This document shows positions 48,661-57,983 of a stretch of 64,000 nucleotides of DNA, piece after piece; the first letter of the stretch is position 1; each line of letters opens with the position of its first letter. Origin of the DNA: Larix kaempferi. Taxonomy: Eukaryota; Streptophyta; Pinopsida; Pinales; Pinaceae. Under the pieces are notes generated by a model, which worked only from the letters and a program-made list of their open reading frames with translations, searched no databases and had not been told where the DNA came from. The stretch is from positions 4,577,001 through 4,641,000 of the forward strand of contig BSBM01000865.1 of NCBI GenBank assembly GCA_027924585.1, read 5' to 3'. Both the position numbers and the translations under genes were made by a program.

Positions 48661-48785
48661 GAAGGAACCAGGCCATCATTGAGATAGAGAGGCCAGTCCA
48701 GATCACTTAGCTTAAATCAAGCATCAACACAAATCAAGGACAAAAGATGATGCCAACAAATATAGCTTTGAGGAAAAAGCTCCCT

Positions 48786-48801
48786 TTAAAGGGGGTGGCA
48801 A
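48786..48801 (+). promoter_or_regulatory. Polypurine tract before LTR F
   Basis: TTAAAGGGGGTGGCAA ends just before TGTAACAAA. The preceding CTTTGAGGAAAAAGCTCC parallels CTTTGAGGACAAAGC at the end of elements A, C and D. Confidence 0.65.
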
Positions 48802-49038
48802 TGTAACAAATATAAAATAATAAATACAAGTAATAATTAATAGTAGTTCATAATAATAATTAATAATAGTAAATAAGTATTAATGTGAAGTTGTGACTCC
48901 CAAAGTAAGCCCAAGCTATATTTAAGCGGGCCAATTCATTGTATAATCATCATCTATCAATATAATAATATTATTTTTATCATCAATCATGGACAATGGA
49001 TTCGCTTCATAATTTCACAACCGGACATGGTTGTAGCA
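48802..49038 (+). repeat. LTR F, third LTR inside element D
   Basis: A 237-bp LTR, TGTAACAAATATAAAATAAT ... GGTTGTAGCA. It has a purine tract in front and an iMet primer site right behind, so it is placed as both a 3' LTR and a 5' LTR. Its sequence differs clearly from the two D LTRs (family-level similarity only). No second copy lies in the window. Confidence 0.8.
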
Positions 49039-49040
49039 TT

Positions 49041-49052
49041 TGGTATCAGAGC
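49041..49052 (+). promoter_or_regulatory. tRNA-iMet primer site after LTR F
   Basis: TGGTATCAGAGC, perfect, two bases after the LTR end. Confidence 0.88.
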
Positions 49053-49548
49053 CCCTTCTTGGGCATTTCGTTGATTTGGATTTTGGCCAAATAATTTGAG
49101 AGTTTCTCCAAATTAGGTCTTTGACCTAAATAAAAAAAAAAAGTAAAAAAAAAAGAAGATAGTGAGAAAAGAAGTAAAAAAAGAAGAAGAGAAACTAAGT
49201 AAGAGCAAGAAGTAAGAATAACATTCATGAAACCGCACATGGTTTTATGAAAGTGTACATGGTTTTGTGATCCCTTGGTTTTATAAAACCAAGTCTTAGT
49301 TTTATCAAGAAACCAACTCACACCCTTAGTTGGATATTATTAAAAAAAACTTATAATAAAAATAAAAATAATAATAATAATAATTATATTTCTTTTATTA
49401 CTTATTATTATCTTGATTTCATTAATAATAAATAATTATTATTATTAATTAATCAATATCGACATAAATCACTGGGAAAACTTTTATGTTGGCCATAAGG
49501 TCAAAATGGGAAGAATTGGATATGCTTTTTGATGAGTAAAGGAAAAAG

Positions 49549-49980
49549 ATGGACAAGATGTTTGATCGTATGGAACAATCAATGGTAAAAGCTACACAAA
49601 AATCTATTAGAAATGCCTTCAATAAAGTGATCCAGCAAGGGATATCAAAGGATTCTCAAGACAAGGAATTAGAACCTAAATCTATATCTGACGTTCAAAG
49701 CCCTGGAGAAAAACCAAATAAAGAACATAAAATGACAAAAAGGAGGAAGATATAGAAAATCATTATGGCAACCAAGATGAGATTAATAATATTAATCAAG
49801 ATAATAAACAAGATAAGGATACAGAATATCCTAGTGATGATGAAAATAACAATGATATATATGATAAATATGGAGATGATATTGACCAAGCTTGTGAGAA
49901 GAGCCAAGCTAGTGTTGCTGACAATAACGATGATCAATGCAACGATAAGGGTCGATCCCACAGTGTGCAAAAGAAATCAA
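49549..49980 (+). pseudogene. Possible gag N-terminal fragment of F
   Basis: MDKMFDRMEQSMVKATQKSIRNAF opens a 68-codon helical frame. After a 1-nt shift an Asp/Asn/Glu-rich acidic stretch (NQDNKQDKDTEYPSDDENNND) continues to about 49980. The place (behind primer site and leader) and composition suggest the N-terminus of a gag. No core domain follows because the CpG-rich segment starts near 50150. Confidence 0.4.
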
Positions 49981-50344
49981 ATCAGAGAAATCAAATGTTC
50001 CAGATTTAAACTATACCTTGACAATCCTCTCACCTCAAAAGAACATCAGTGAGAACAACTATAATATTAATCAGACACAAGATAAGATTGGCATCAAGTC
50101 TGTCAAGTCTCTCCAATTGACGACAAGAAGAGTTAAGAACTTGTTGTTGCAGCAACACCCCCCCCAAAATTTTTGTACATATTGGGGCCCCTCCTCTCAT
50201 TTTTGTAGAAAGTTTGCCCTGAGAAGTCATCCCAGCTGTTATCTGTGTTTTTCAGCATGAAATCTTGTTTCCCAACGAAAATTCTGGCCATAAACCTTTC
50301 CTTTCTCCCCCAAGGAACCTAAAGGGAACTTAGAATTTTTTCCC

Positions 50345-51720
50345 GATGTTTTGGAGTCTCTCGGGTTATCTCCCCGCAGCTGCGGAAGCAACTCGCATAA
50401 GCTTCTCAAAGGAAGACTTAGAAAATTTTTGTTGGAAGAACGCGGGAACCATTGGGCAATAGCTCCCGAAACGGCGGGAGAACTTGGGAAAGACGCCCGA
50501 AAGGATTTGGAATATTTTGTTAAAATCACGGAAGCTTCTGATGAAAGCCGCCTGAAACGGCGGAAGAATTCAGCAAAGTTGTCCGAAACGACGGAGGCCG
50601 TTCGTATAAACTTTCCGAAGAGAGACTTAGAAAAACTTTCGAAAATTTGCGAAAAACCTTCGGGTTTTCCTTCCGAAATGGCGGAAGCCATTCACAAAAG
50701 CTTTCCGAAATACCACGGAGAAATTCACGAACTTCCTTCCGAAGCTATCGAGAGACTTAGAAATTTTTCCTTTTTACGGAATCTTTCGGCTTTCTCTCCC
50801 GAAACCGCGGAAGCTTTCGGGCTACCCTCCCGAAATGGCGGAAGCCAATCGCTTAAACCGCTCGGAAAAGGCCTTCGAAATGATTCCGGGAAAATTGGCG
50901 GAAGAGTATAAGATTTGCTCCCGAAACGGCGGGAGCCATTCGTCTAAACCGCCCGAAAAGACTTAGAAAAATCTTCGATGAAGCGATTGCGGAAGCTGCT
51001 GGTGAATCCCGCCCGAAACCGCGGAAACTTTCAAGTTTCCCTTCCGAAACTACTGGGAGCATTCGCCATATCTGCCCGAAACCCCGTAAGACTTAGGAAA
51101 CTTTTCGATTTTTTGTTTTTCGCGGAACAACTCAAGTTCGCCTCCCGAAACGATTGTGATTGCAAAAAAAAAAAAATTTGCTTCCGAAACAGCGGAACCT
51201 TTCATCATTGTCTCCCGAAATGGCGGAAGCTTTCGCCATGTCGTCCCGCAGTAGCGGAAGCCGCTTTCTTAAAACTCGTGAAAAGAACTCAGAAACTTTT
51301 CCAAAATATCGCGGAAGAACTCGAAGAAGCTACCCGAAACGTGCGGGAGCCATCCGTTTACCTTCCCGGGAGTCGCTGAGCGTCTAAGTTTTGAAAACTC
51401 GTGAAGTCTCGAAAGTCGCGGAAGGCATTCGCCAAAACCTTCCGCAACCGCGGAAGCCTTCACAGAACCATCCCGAAACAGCGGAGGCTGAGGGCGTAAG
51501 GTTTCCGAAATTACTTGCCGAAACCCCGCGAGAGTTAGAAGATTTTCGATTTGCGGGAGCTATTGGCGAGTTGCTCCCGGAACGACGGAAGCCTTGGCGT
51601 TATCCGTCTGCGATGTGGGTTTCTTTTACGGAACGTTGTGAGTTTTCCTTCCGCGGCACGCCCGGAACGGCGGAAACTTTTGCTTTATCTTTCCGCAACG
51701 GCGGATAAGATTCACCAATT
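50345..51720 (+). repeat. CpG-dense array of hairpin-forming repeats
   Basis: About 25 copies of a short module built on CTYCCG-AAACGG-CGGRAG. Many are perfect 6-bp inverted repeats with a 6-base loop, for example CTCCCGAAACGGCGGGAG at 50463 and 50918 and CTTCCGAAATGGCGGAAG at 50670. Stem bases change together (CTTCCG/CGGAAG against CTCCCG/CGGGAG). A second motif, GACTTAGAAAA..TTTTCG, recurs at 50415, 50624, 50754, 50960, 51090, about 51285 and 51532. Alternating steps of about 206 and 130 bp give a higher-order period of about 336 bp. Long frames on both strands here come from the repeats and are not believed to be genes. The array lies upstream of the TATA box. Confidence 0.8.
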
Positions 51721-51841
51721 TGTCCCGCATAAGGCGGTCACACGCGGATCGAGATATGTTGACATGACCGCCGACGTACCGGTATTTAAACCACGACTAA
51801 TTGCGCCACCCACCAAACTAAATGCCGCATGTGCCGGTTCT

Positions 51842-51851
51842 ATATAAATAA
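51842..51851 (+). promoter_or_regulatory. TATA box of the large ORF unit
   Basis: TATATAAATA, in a GC-rich setting (GCCGGTTC before, AGCGGTGGGGG after), about 1.2 kb upstream of the ORF start. It is the only good TATA box between the CpG array and the ORF. The transcript would start near 51875. Confidence 0.55.
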
Positions 51852-51985
51852 GCGGTGGGGGTATGAGCCAATGCATTGTTAATTCTCCAATTGGACGATT
51901 TGTTGGACGCCGCGCAAACTGCTCCAGCTCGGATTGCTCAACCACGTTCGCGGCCACCTCAGTCAGCGTTTTTCATCAGTGCCAG

Positions 51986-53032
51986 GTAGGATCTTAACCT
52001 TGCATTTGTCCCTTCTACACGACGTATTACTATTGGGTTATCTTTCTTTTGAAAATGATGGGCATTGGTGGGGTTTTGACGGGCAAAACGCCCGTCATGG
52101 GCGATTTTTGCCCGTCAAATACGGTTTGAATCAAGCTCTTCTCGTCATGTAAAGCAGAGATAGAATAAACGTTTGGACGGTTAAACCTATCCCATTTTTC
52201 TCCTCGGGCCGCGTGCCTCATTATTTCAAAACTGTCGGAGCCCCATGAACCTTCCATTTCTCCGGCCGAAAGCTTAGGACGTAAAACCCTGAGCCTTTTC
52301 GTAAACCTCAGTTCTATGAAGACACCTATACCCAATTCAAATCCCAGGACTGACGCCATTGCCCTTGTTCAAACCCCGTGAGCGTTTAAGTTACGCGAGC
52401 CGAAACCCGAAACTCTGGCCACCCGAATCTTTTCGTCAGTATGTCTCCGGCGCCATCACCCTCGCTCGAACTAAAGCTCCCCATAGAACATCTCGGCAAG
52501 TGCCGTAAATGGCAATGGCATTCGAAACCCTCACCGGGTCATAGATACGAAACGCCTCCTTATTTCGTCATAGAGCCTTTCCAACCTGAGCTTACCCGCC
52601 ATTAGCCTTTCAAACCGCAGCAGTGACGAAAGCTACCCTTTCCCCAGAGCTAAACCGAAAGCACGTTGCTTCCGCAACGCACTTATCTTCACAGAAGCAT
52701 CCCAAACCTGCCCCTTTAAAGAATGAGGATGGCTAAATTTTATAATCATGTCCCTGCTGAAATGAAGACCATCATTTCTCCCAGGGCAACCCGAGAGCGG
52801 ATTGTTCCGCGACACACCTCTCCTCTCGGGAGCATTCCAAATTCTTCCCGTTTAAAGATTCAAATGTTTAAATTTTTTTTTCATATTGGAATGGTGTATT
52901 CTGCTTTCTAAACATACAGCTCCCCATTGTTTTTTTTAATTTTCATTCACATATCAAAACAATGATGCTCTTTGTTAAAATCTCACAGTATGTTGCTCAA
53001 TATCATGATGACTTGTATATGGGTGCTATCAG
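51986..53032 (+). other. Possible 5'UTR intron
   Basis: A donor CCAG/GTAGGATC at 51986 and an acceptor GCTATCAG/GG at 53032, 12 bases before the ATG at 53045, would remove 1,047 bp. This would join a short leader exon to the coding exon. The pyrimidine tract before the acceptor is weak; an alternative acceptor is CTCACAG at 52987. Short frames inside, including a 109-codon minus-strand one (52030-52359), show no domain. Confidence 0.35.
52077..52117. repeat. Nested inverted repeat
   Basis: The outer arms TGACGGGCAAAA and TTTTTGCCCGTCA enclose a second palindrome CGCCCGTCATGGGCG. The 41-base stretch could fold into a long stem with the inner hairpin as an alternative. GACGGGC/GCCCGTC occurs four times within it. 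Confidence 0.8.
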
Positions 53033-53044
53033 GGATAAGTCAAG

Positions 53045-56000
53045 ATGCCGAAAACCAGTAAGAAGAAGGCTAAGGTGACAGAAAAGAAGCCTGCGCCACT
53101 CAAAACTGAAACTTCACTCCAGGACACTAGGTGCACCACCGGTGTCCCTCCTGAAATCAGATGGGGTGACATCTATAGAATGATCGGGGACCAAGAAATC
53201 CTAGATATGTTGCTAGAGGAAGGACCGATTTATCTTAATATTAGAGCCTCAGGCATAACTAGAGCCGCTACCCGCCCTGAGCTGTTCCCCTGTGCTGAAG
53301 TGATCGGATGGATACTCCAACATGCCGATGCTGAAGGGAGAGTGATAAATGATAGCGGGAAAGTGGCTATTGCCTCATTTCAACCCGCGTATCTTGCGGC
53401 AGCCTACAAATTTCCCCGTGTCCAACAAGCTTTGACTGATGAATGGCTGAGCCAGATGAACAACGTCGAGATGGCCAAGAAGCTACTGATGGCAGGCAAA
53501 CATTTGAGAAAGAAAGGAAGTGATGAATATGACGTACAGAATCTGAGAGCTCCTTTCAGATTGATCGCTTTAATGCTGTGCAGAATCTTCGGCATGCCCG
53601 ATGGCACGGTATATAAGATTCAGTGGATCCCTATCATCCACTACGTGGCATTCCAGGGAACTGTGTTTGACTGGGCCACTATCCTGTCAGATAGTCTGGC
53701 CTCGATGATAGTTGCTGCTAAAGAAGGACTAGCCTTGAAGAAGGTTGAATTTTTCATGTCTTCATATCTGATTGATTGTATTTTGGCCAAGATTGACTTC
53801 CCCAAATTGGGCTGCACATGGGATAGGGCCACCGCCCCGGTCTATATCGCATTCAAGATGTTGTGGGCTCAGAATTACAAGCCCAGCTACAAACTCATCT
53901 GTGAGGGGTTCATCATGCCCCTATATGAGAAAATGTTCAAGGAAGAACCAAACTGCTTGTCAGAGAATGCTTTGGAAGTCCTTGAGGATTATGGGGATTT
54001 TTACTTTTCAGAGCAAGGTACCTACTTGAGAATGTTTGGAGGGACTAAGCCCCCATACATCTTGCCACAGTATGCCACAGACTATGTGGTTCTCAAAGAA
54101 GCAGTAAGACAACTCTTCCTAGATGGGATTGGAGCAATACTCCACAAACAGCATAAGGTTTCTTTTCCCCCCCTACCTTTCTGCATAGGTGCTTACAAGT
54201 TTTCAGGGGTTGCCTCGGCCGACGAATTTGTTCAAGAGCTGAAAGCCTTCCACTTCGGTGAGGTAATCTTCCACAGGAATGACAGAAAGTGAAGAGTTGC
54301 TGAGCACTGTAAGGATATCTATGCTCACTTCGAGTACTCCCACTATCCTGATGCCGAGGAAGAGGCATTCAGAGGCATCAGCAACATGGCTGAGCTACGG
54401 GTCTGTCTCCAAAGCACTGGAGCAAGCTCTAGCTCAACCAAGGCCAAGAAGACCAGCCAACAAAAGGAGAAAGAAGATGAGGATGCTCGAGCTCAGGAAG
54501 AGCTCAGATTAAGAGAAGAAGTGAGGTTGCAGCAGGAAGCTGAGGAAGCAAGAAAGCAGCGGGAAGCGGAGGAAGCAAGAAAGCAGCAGGAAGCTGAAAA
54601 TGAAAGACTGCAGAAAGAGGCTGAGGAAGCCCAAAAGCAGAAAGAGGCTGAAGCTGAGCAGGCTGAGGCATAGAGGAAGGCGGAAGAAGAATTGAAAGCA
54701 AGGTAAGATGCTCAAGTCGGTGGGTCCGGTGCCCAGGACATGGATATAGACACATCTCAAGCAGGGGGCTCTGGTACCCAAAATAAGGGCGTGGACCCAG
54801 CTCAGGAAGTCCGGACCCCACCTGAAGAAGACATAGACATCATAAACCGACCAATTGTCCCGTACACGCCATCGGGAAAGCGTACAGTGTCCAAGTGGAA
54901 TGAGTTTGTCTACGATAAGAAAAGGAAGGCTATGGTCCTCAAATCAGAAGAGAGGATAAAAAGTCCCTTCCATGAAGACATCGTTACCCACCGAGAGGTC
55001 ACTGTAATGCAGAATACGGATCAAGATCCCTTTGCTATGGCGACCGCAGCTGTAGCAACGGCCAAAGCGTCCCTGGCCAATGTAGGCATGATAGTAAGAG
55101 ATAATGCATTGACAAAGAAGAAAGATCGTACGCTACAACAGACTGTGGCTAATGAGCAAGCCCAAAGAGATCTGGCAGTGAACAAGTATAATTGCTTGTA
55201 CGTTGAGCATAAGGAGCTGTCAAACAAGTACAGCCAACTGGAGGAGGAAAAGAACCAGCTAACACTCCAAATAATGATTGCAGAAGCGGAGAAGAATGGA
55301 GCAGAAGAAAAGGCATCTCAGCTAGAAGCAGACAAGCGGGCATTAGCCGAGTGGTTAGAGCAAGCGGAGAGCAAAACAATGGACATGTCTCCCTTCCATG
55401 AGCTGTCATGCAACATCCTGAAGCAAGTGTATGACACTCAGGAGCTAATCACTGATGAGGTTTGCAAACTCAAGGACATGGTGGTTAGGTTAAAAGAAAT
55501 CAATGCGGAAGCCCATAGGCTCAAAGCAAAGAATACCCGTGTTAAGGCAAATATCATCAGTCAGATGGCATGGAGAGAAGGAAAAGGAGGTTTCCCTGCG
55601 CACCTCCCATTTAAATATGTGGACAGTTTTAATGAGGACGTAGCACTGTTGGAGTTTGGCAGGAACTGCGCCAGTAAGCTGATGGCCAGTGTGCAAAGAA
55701 CAACAGATAAAATCAGAAGTCTCTACCAAAGGCTCCAAGAGGCACATGTCAAATGCACATTGAGTTTCCCTCAGACCCTGGAAGACTTTCCGGAGAAGGA
55801 GCAACGTTTGTCCCAACTAAAGGAAGAATTGGGCGTTCAAACGGAGTATGTGAAGAGGATTGATGTCCTGGCTATTGATGACCTCCAACATTATATTGGA
55901 TCGTCATCACTCCACAACCATCTGCTGAAGGAAGTGCACCAAGCTGTAGTGGCAGAAGTTCAAAACATTAAAGCAGAGCTCGGGAAGAATGTGACTTCTC

Positions 56001-56296
56001 AGAAAATCTTGTTCCCTGCTGCAACAAACATAGTCATAAGGGACACAGGTGTGTGGTACAGATACATAGCAAAGGAGGAAAGGAAAGCTGCAGCAGCAGC
56101 AGGAGCATCAGTAGATCTAGGATCTTCTCTCCCAGCAGCCTCTTCCCCAGCAGTGGCAGAAAGTCTGGCCAGTTAAATCCCCCCTTCCCAATTAGAAGCA
56201 GCATCAGCAGTGGATTCGAGTGTCTCTTCCCAGGAAGCATCAGCAACAATTAACTTGGGTGACCCTCTACCAGCAGTAGCTCACGCACAGGAATGA
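53045..56296 (+). pseudogene. Large unknown protein (1,084-codon frame, four nonsense changes)
   Basis: One frame runs from ATG 53045 to TGA 56294-56296 with no frameshift. Four in-frame stops break it: TGA 54290, TAG 54671, TAA 54704 and TAA 56174, each one C-to-T step from CGA, CAG or CAA. Residues 2-20 are Lys-rich. Residues 35-415 form a helical globular part with EIRWGDIYRMI, ELFPCAEVIGWIL, VEFFMSSYLIDCI, VSFPPLPFCIGAYKF and ELKAFHFGEVIFHRND. These blocks are conserved in the minus-strand paralogue at 14.0-15.2 kb. Residues about 480-550 are a Glu/Gln/Arg repeat (EEARKQREA). A long coiled coil follows (about 690-790), and the end is Ala/Ser/Pro-rich. I see no zinc knuckle, protease, RT or known enzyme motif. 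AGGTAAGAT at 54701 could also be a splice donor, which would make the 54704 stop intronic, but coding homology continues through it. Family unknown; possibly a plant mobile-element-borne gene. Confidence 0.75.
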
Positions 56297-56820
56297 AATA
56301 AACTAAACTCAGTTGAGCTCTCTCTCCAACCAAACACGTGTACAGCAGGGAAAGCGTTGGTGTTAGCATTATTTCAGCTATGTATATTTTGTTAAACTTT
56401 CGAGCATGTAAGGCATAAGCCATGGGACAACTGTCCCTATTTTTTTTTGTCAAAACAATTTTGTAAAAGAAGTGGTCATTTTTGGTGGTCGGTTATAGAA
56501 GAAATTCCTGTAATTGACAAGTGGAAGGGGCTAGGTGGTAGCCCAAACGGCAGAATTGTAATTATAAATAGAAGCTAGGAGGAATAGAAAAAGGACTTTT
56601 GGCAGGGAATGAAATTTTGAAACCCATACGAGCTATCTTGTATCGGGCCTGTAAAATTGAATTTTCTAATAGAAGCCAGGGAGATGGACGTTTTACATGG
56701 GGAACGGAAGATGGATGTGTGTTGGACTCTTCTGATGACATCTATACTGTAATGTGAAATCTGCATTGCTATTTGAACTATTTCTTGGCAACAAATGATT
56801 TTGCTTATTTCTGTGTGAAC
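56297..56820 (+). other. 3' untranslated region of the large ORF unit
   Basis: AATAAA-like sequence follows the stop directly (56297). No further coding. A TATAAATA at about 56563 sits in a plain context. Confidence 0.4.
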
Positions 56821-57300
56821 GATTTTCTCCATTTCATGAACAATGAATGCGTTTCATAGTAAATCAGGAGCTACCTACTGATATATTTACCATTGCTGTA
56901 GAATTCTCTTTTAGATTAAACGGCTAACTGTTCTTTCTTCAAGATAATTCGTATGGCTCATTGTTCATGCCTTTAATTTGCTCCTTGCAGGGATCTTTAA
57001 ATTTAATTTCAGTTTGTTACATTTAGATCTGTTTCTGCATTCTTACTATTTAGATTAGATATTTTCGATTCTCTTCTGTTTCGTGAGCAATAGATGCATT
57101 TCATGTTGAATTAGAAGCTATCTTCTAAAGATCCTTTTCTTGCTGTAGCTTTACTTGTGAGAAAGAACAGCTATCTGTTCTTTCCTTACGTTATTTGTTA
57201 CAGCTTATTGCTCATCCCTTAAGCATATTCCCTGCAGGGATAGGAAGATTTACTCCAACTTCTAAACTTAGATCTGTTTTAGTTGCATCTAGATCAAACA
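56821..57300 (+). repeat. 246-bp diverged tandem duplication
   Basis: Copies start at 56821 (GATTTTCTCCATTTCATGA) and 57067 (GATTCTCTTCTGTTTCGTGA). They share TTGCTGTAG, CTGTTCTTTC, GCAGGGAT and TTAGATCTGTTT. Each is about 235-245 bp, diverged by many substitutions. Confidence 0.65.
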
Positions 57301-57736
57301 TAATTTAGGCACTTGCATCTCATTTAAAAGACATAAAATCCAAAAAAGAAAGGTGGATCGGGCCATAACCGGTAGAATCGGATTTAAACTCCAAACCCAC
57401 GGTTGCCGGAACCGCTAACCGGACGGATTCCCTACACCAAACGGGAGATAGTCTAATTGGGACCATTTCTCGGGGAGAATCCCTTTCTGATTGCTGCTGC
57501 GATATCCGAGGCATCAACAGAACTATAACCAAGCAAGCGGTAAAAGCGTAAACGCAACTTCACCAAATATGTATTTAATGCATATTTCGAAGCCAAAGAA
57601 ACAAAAGGAAGTAATGGTCGTAATCAAACTTGCATGTCTCAAGTCATCAGTTCGACAAAGAGCCAGAATAAATAAAAAAATGGCATCGACAAACTAAGCT
57701 TTGAGGACAAAGCTTCCCTTCAAATGGGGAAGGCAA
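57301..57736 (+). other. 3' tail of element D with purine tract
   Basis: A CpG-containing stretch (57350-57500) is followed by element-type tail sequence: CTTTGAGGACAAAGC (57697) and the purine tract CAAATGGGGAAGGCAA (57721-57736), just before the 3' LTR. The join between the gene-like unit and element tail is somewhere near 57300-57550. Confidence 0.5.
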
Positions 57737-57983
57737 TGTCACAAACATAAATAAAATAATAAATAAATATAAACTAACAATTAATTAATAATAATAATAA
57801 TTATAATTATTCTAAGAGGACACGACTCCTTTCAAAAGGTGCCTAACAATATATAAAAGAGGCCCTCAATGTAATATTATTCATCACAATTCAATTATTA
57901 TTCAATATGTATTATTTATGAAGATGAAGATATCTTCTTTATCCAGATACAGATTATCCATAACACACGGATTCGGTGTTACA
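57737..57983 (+). repeat. 3' LTR of element D
   Basis: 247 bp, same ends as the 5' LTR. It is followed by the target duplication CAATG. Confidence 0.92.

Larger units (their letters stand above)
45722..57983 (+). mobile_element. Element D: 12.3-kb composite LTR retrotransposon carrying a large gene-like unit
   Basis: Two 247-bp LTRs (45722-45968 and 57737-57983), TG...CA, differ at about 10 positions (about 96% identity). The 5-bp target duplication CAATG is perfect (45717-45721 and 57984-57988). An iMet-like primer site follows the 5' LTR and a purine tract precedes the 3' LTR. The interior holds, in order, a pyrimidine-rich leader, a decayed gag-protease, a purine tract and a different LTR (F), a second primer site and leader, a CpG-dense repeat array, a TATA box, and the 1,084-codon ORF. 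No reverse transcriptase or integrase is present, so it moved with help. It lies in R copy 3. Confidence 0.88.

Noticed and set aside
50239-51708. Several long frames on both strands in the CpG-rich region
   Set aside because: They translate the hairpin repeats (PSEMAEAI, SPETAEAF) and exist on both strands because of inverted modules; no start context or domain.
50345-51720. Repeat array considered as CRISPR-like
   Set aside because: Plant nuclear context, irregular spacing, diverged repeats, no cas genes; the units form a higher-order tandem repeat.
52030-52359. 109-codon minus-strand frame
   Set aside because: Lies in the putative 5'UTR intron, antisense to the ORF unit, crosses the nested palindrome and has no recognisable motif.
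54504-54821. Minus-strand Leu/Pro-rich frames
   Set aside because: Complement of the EEARKQ-type repeat of the large ORF.
50150-57300. The gene-like unit as an independent LTR element inside D
   Set aside because: I looked for direct repeats at its two ends (50.1-52 kb against 56.3-57.5 kb) and found none; the TATA regions at 51842 and 56563 do not match.
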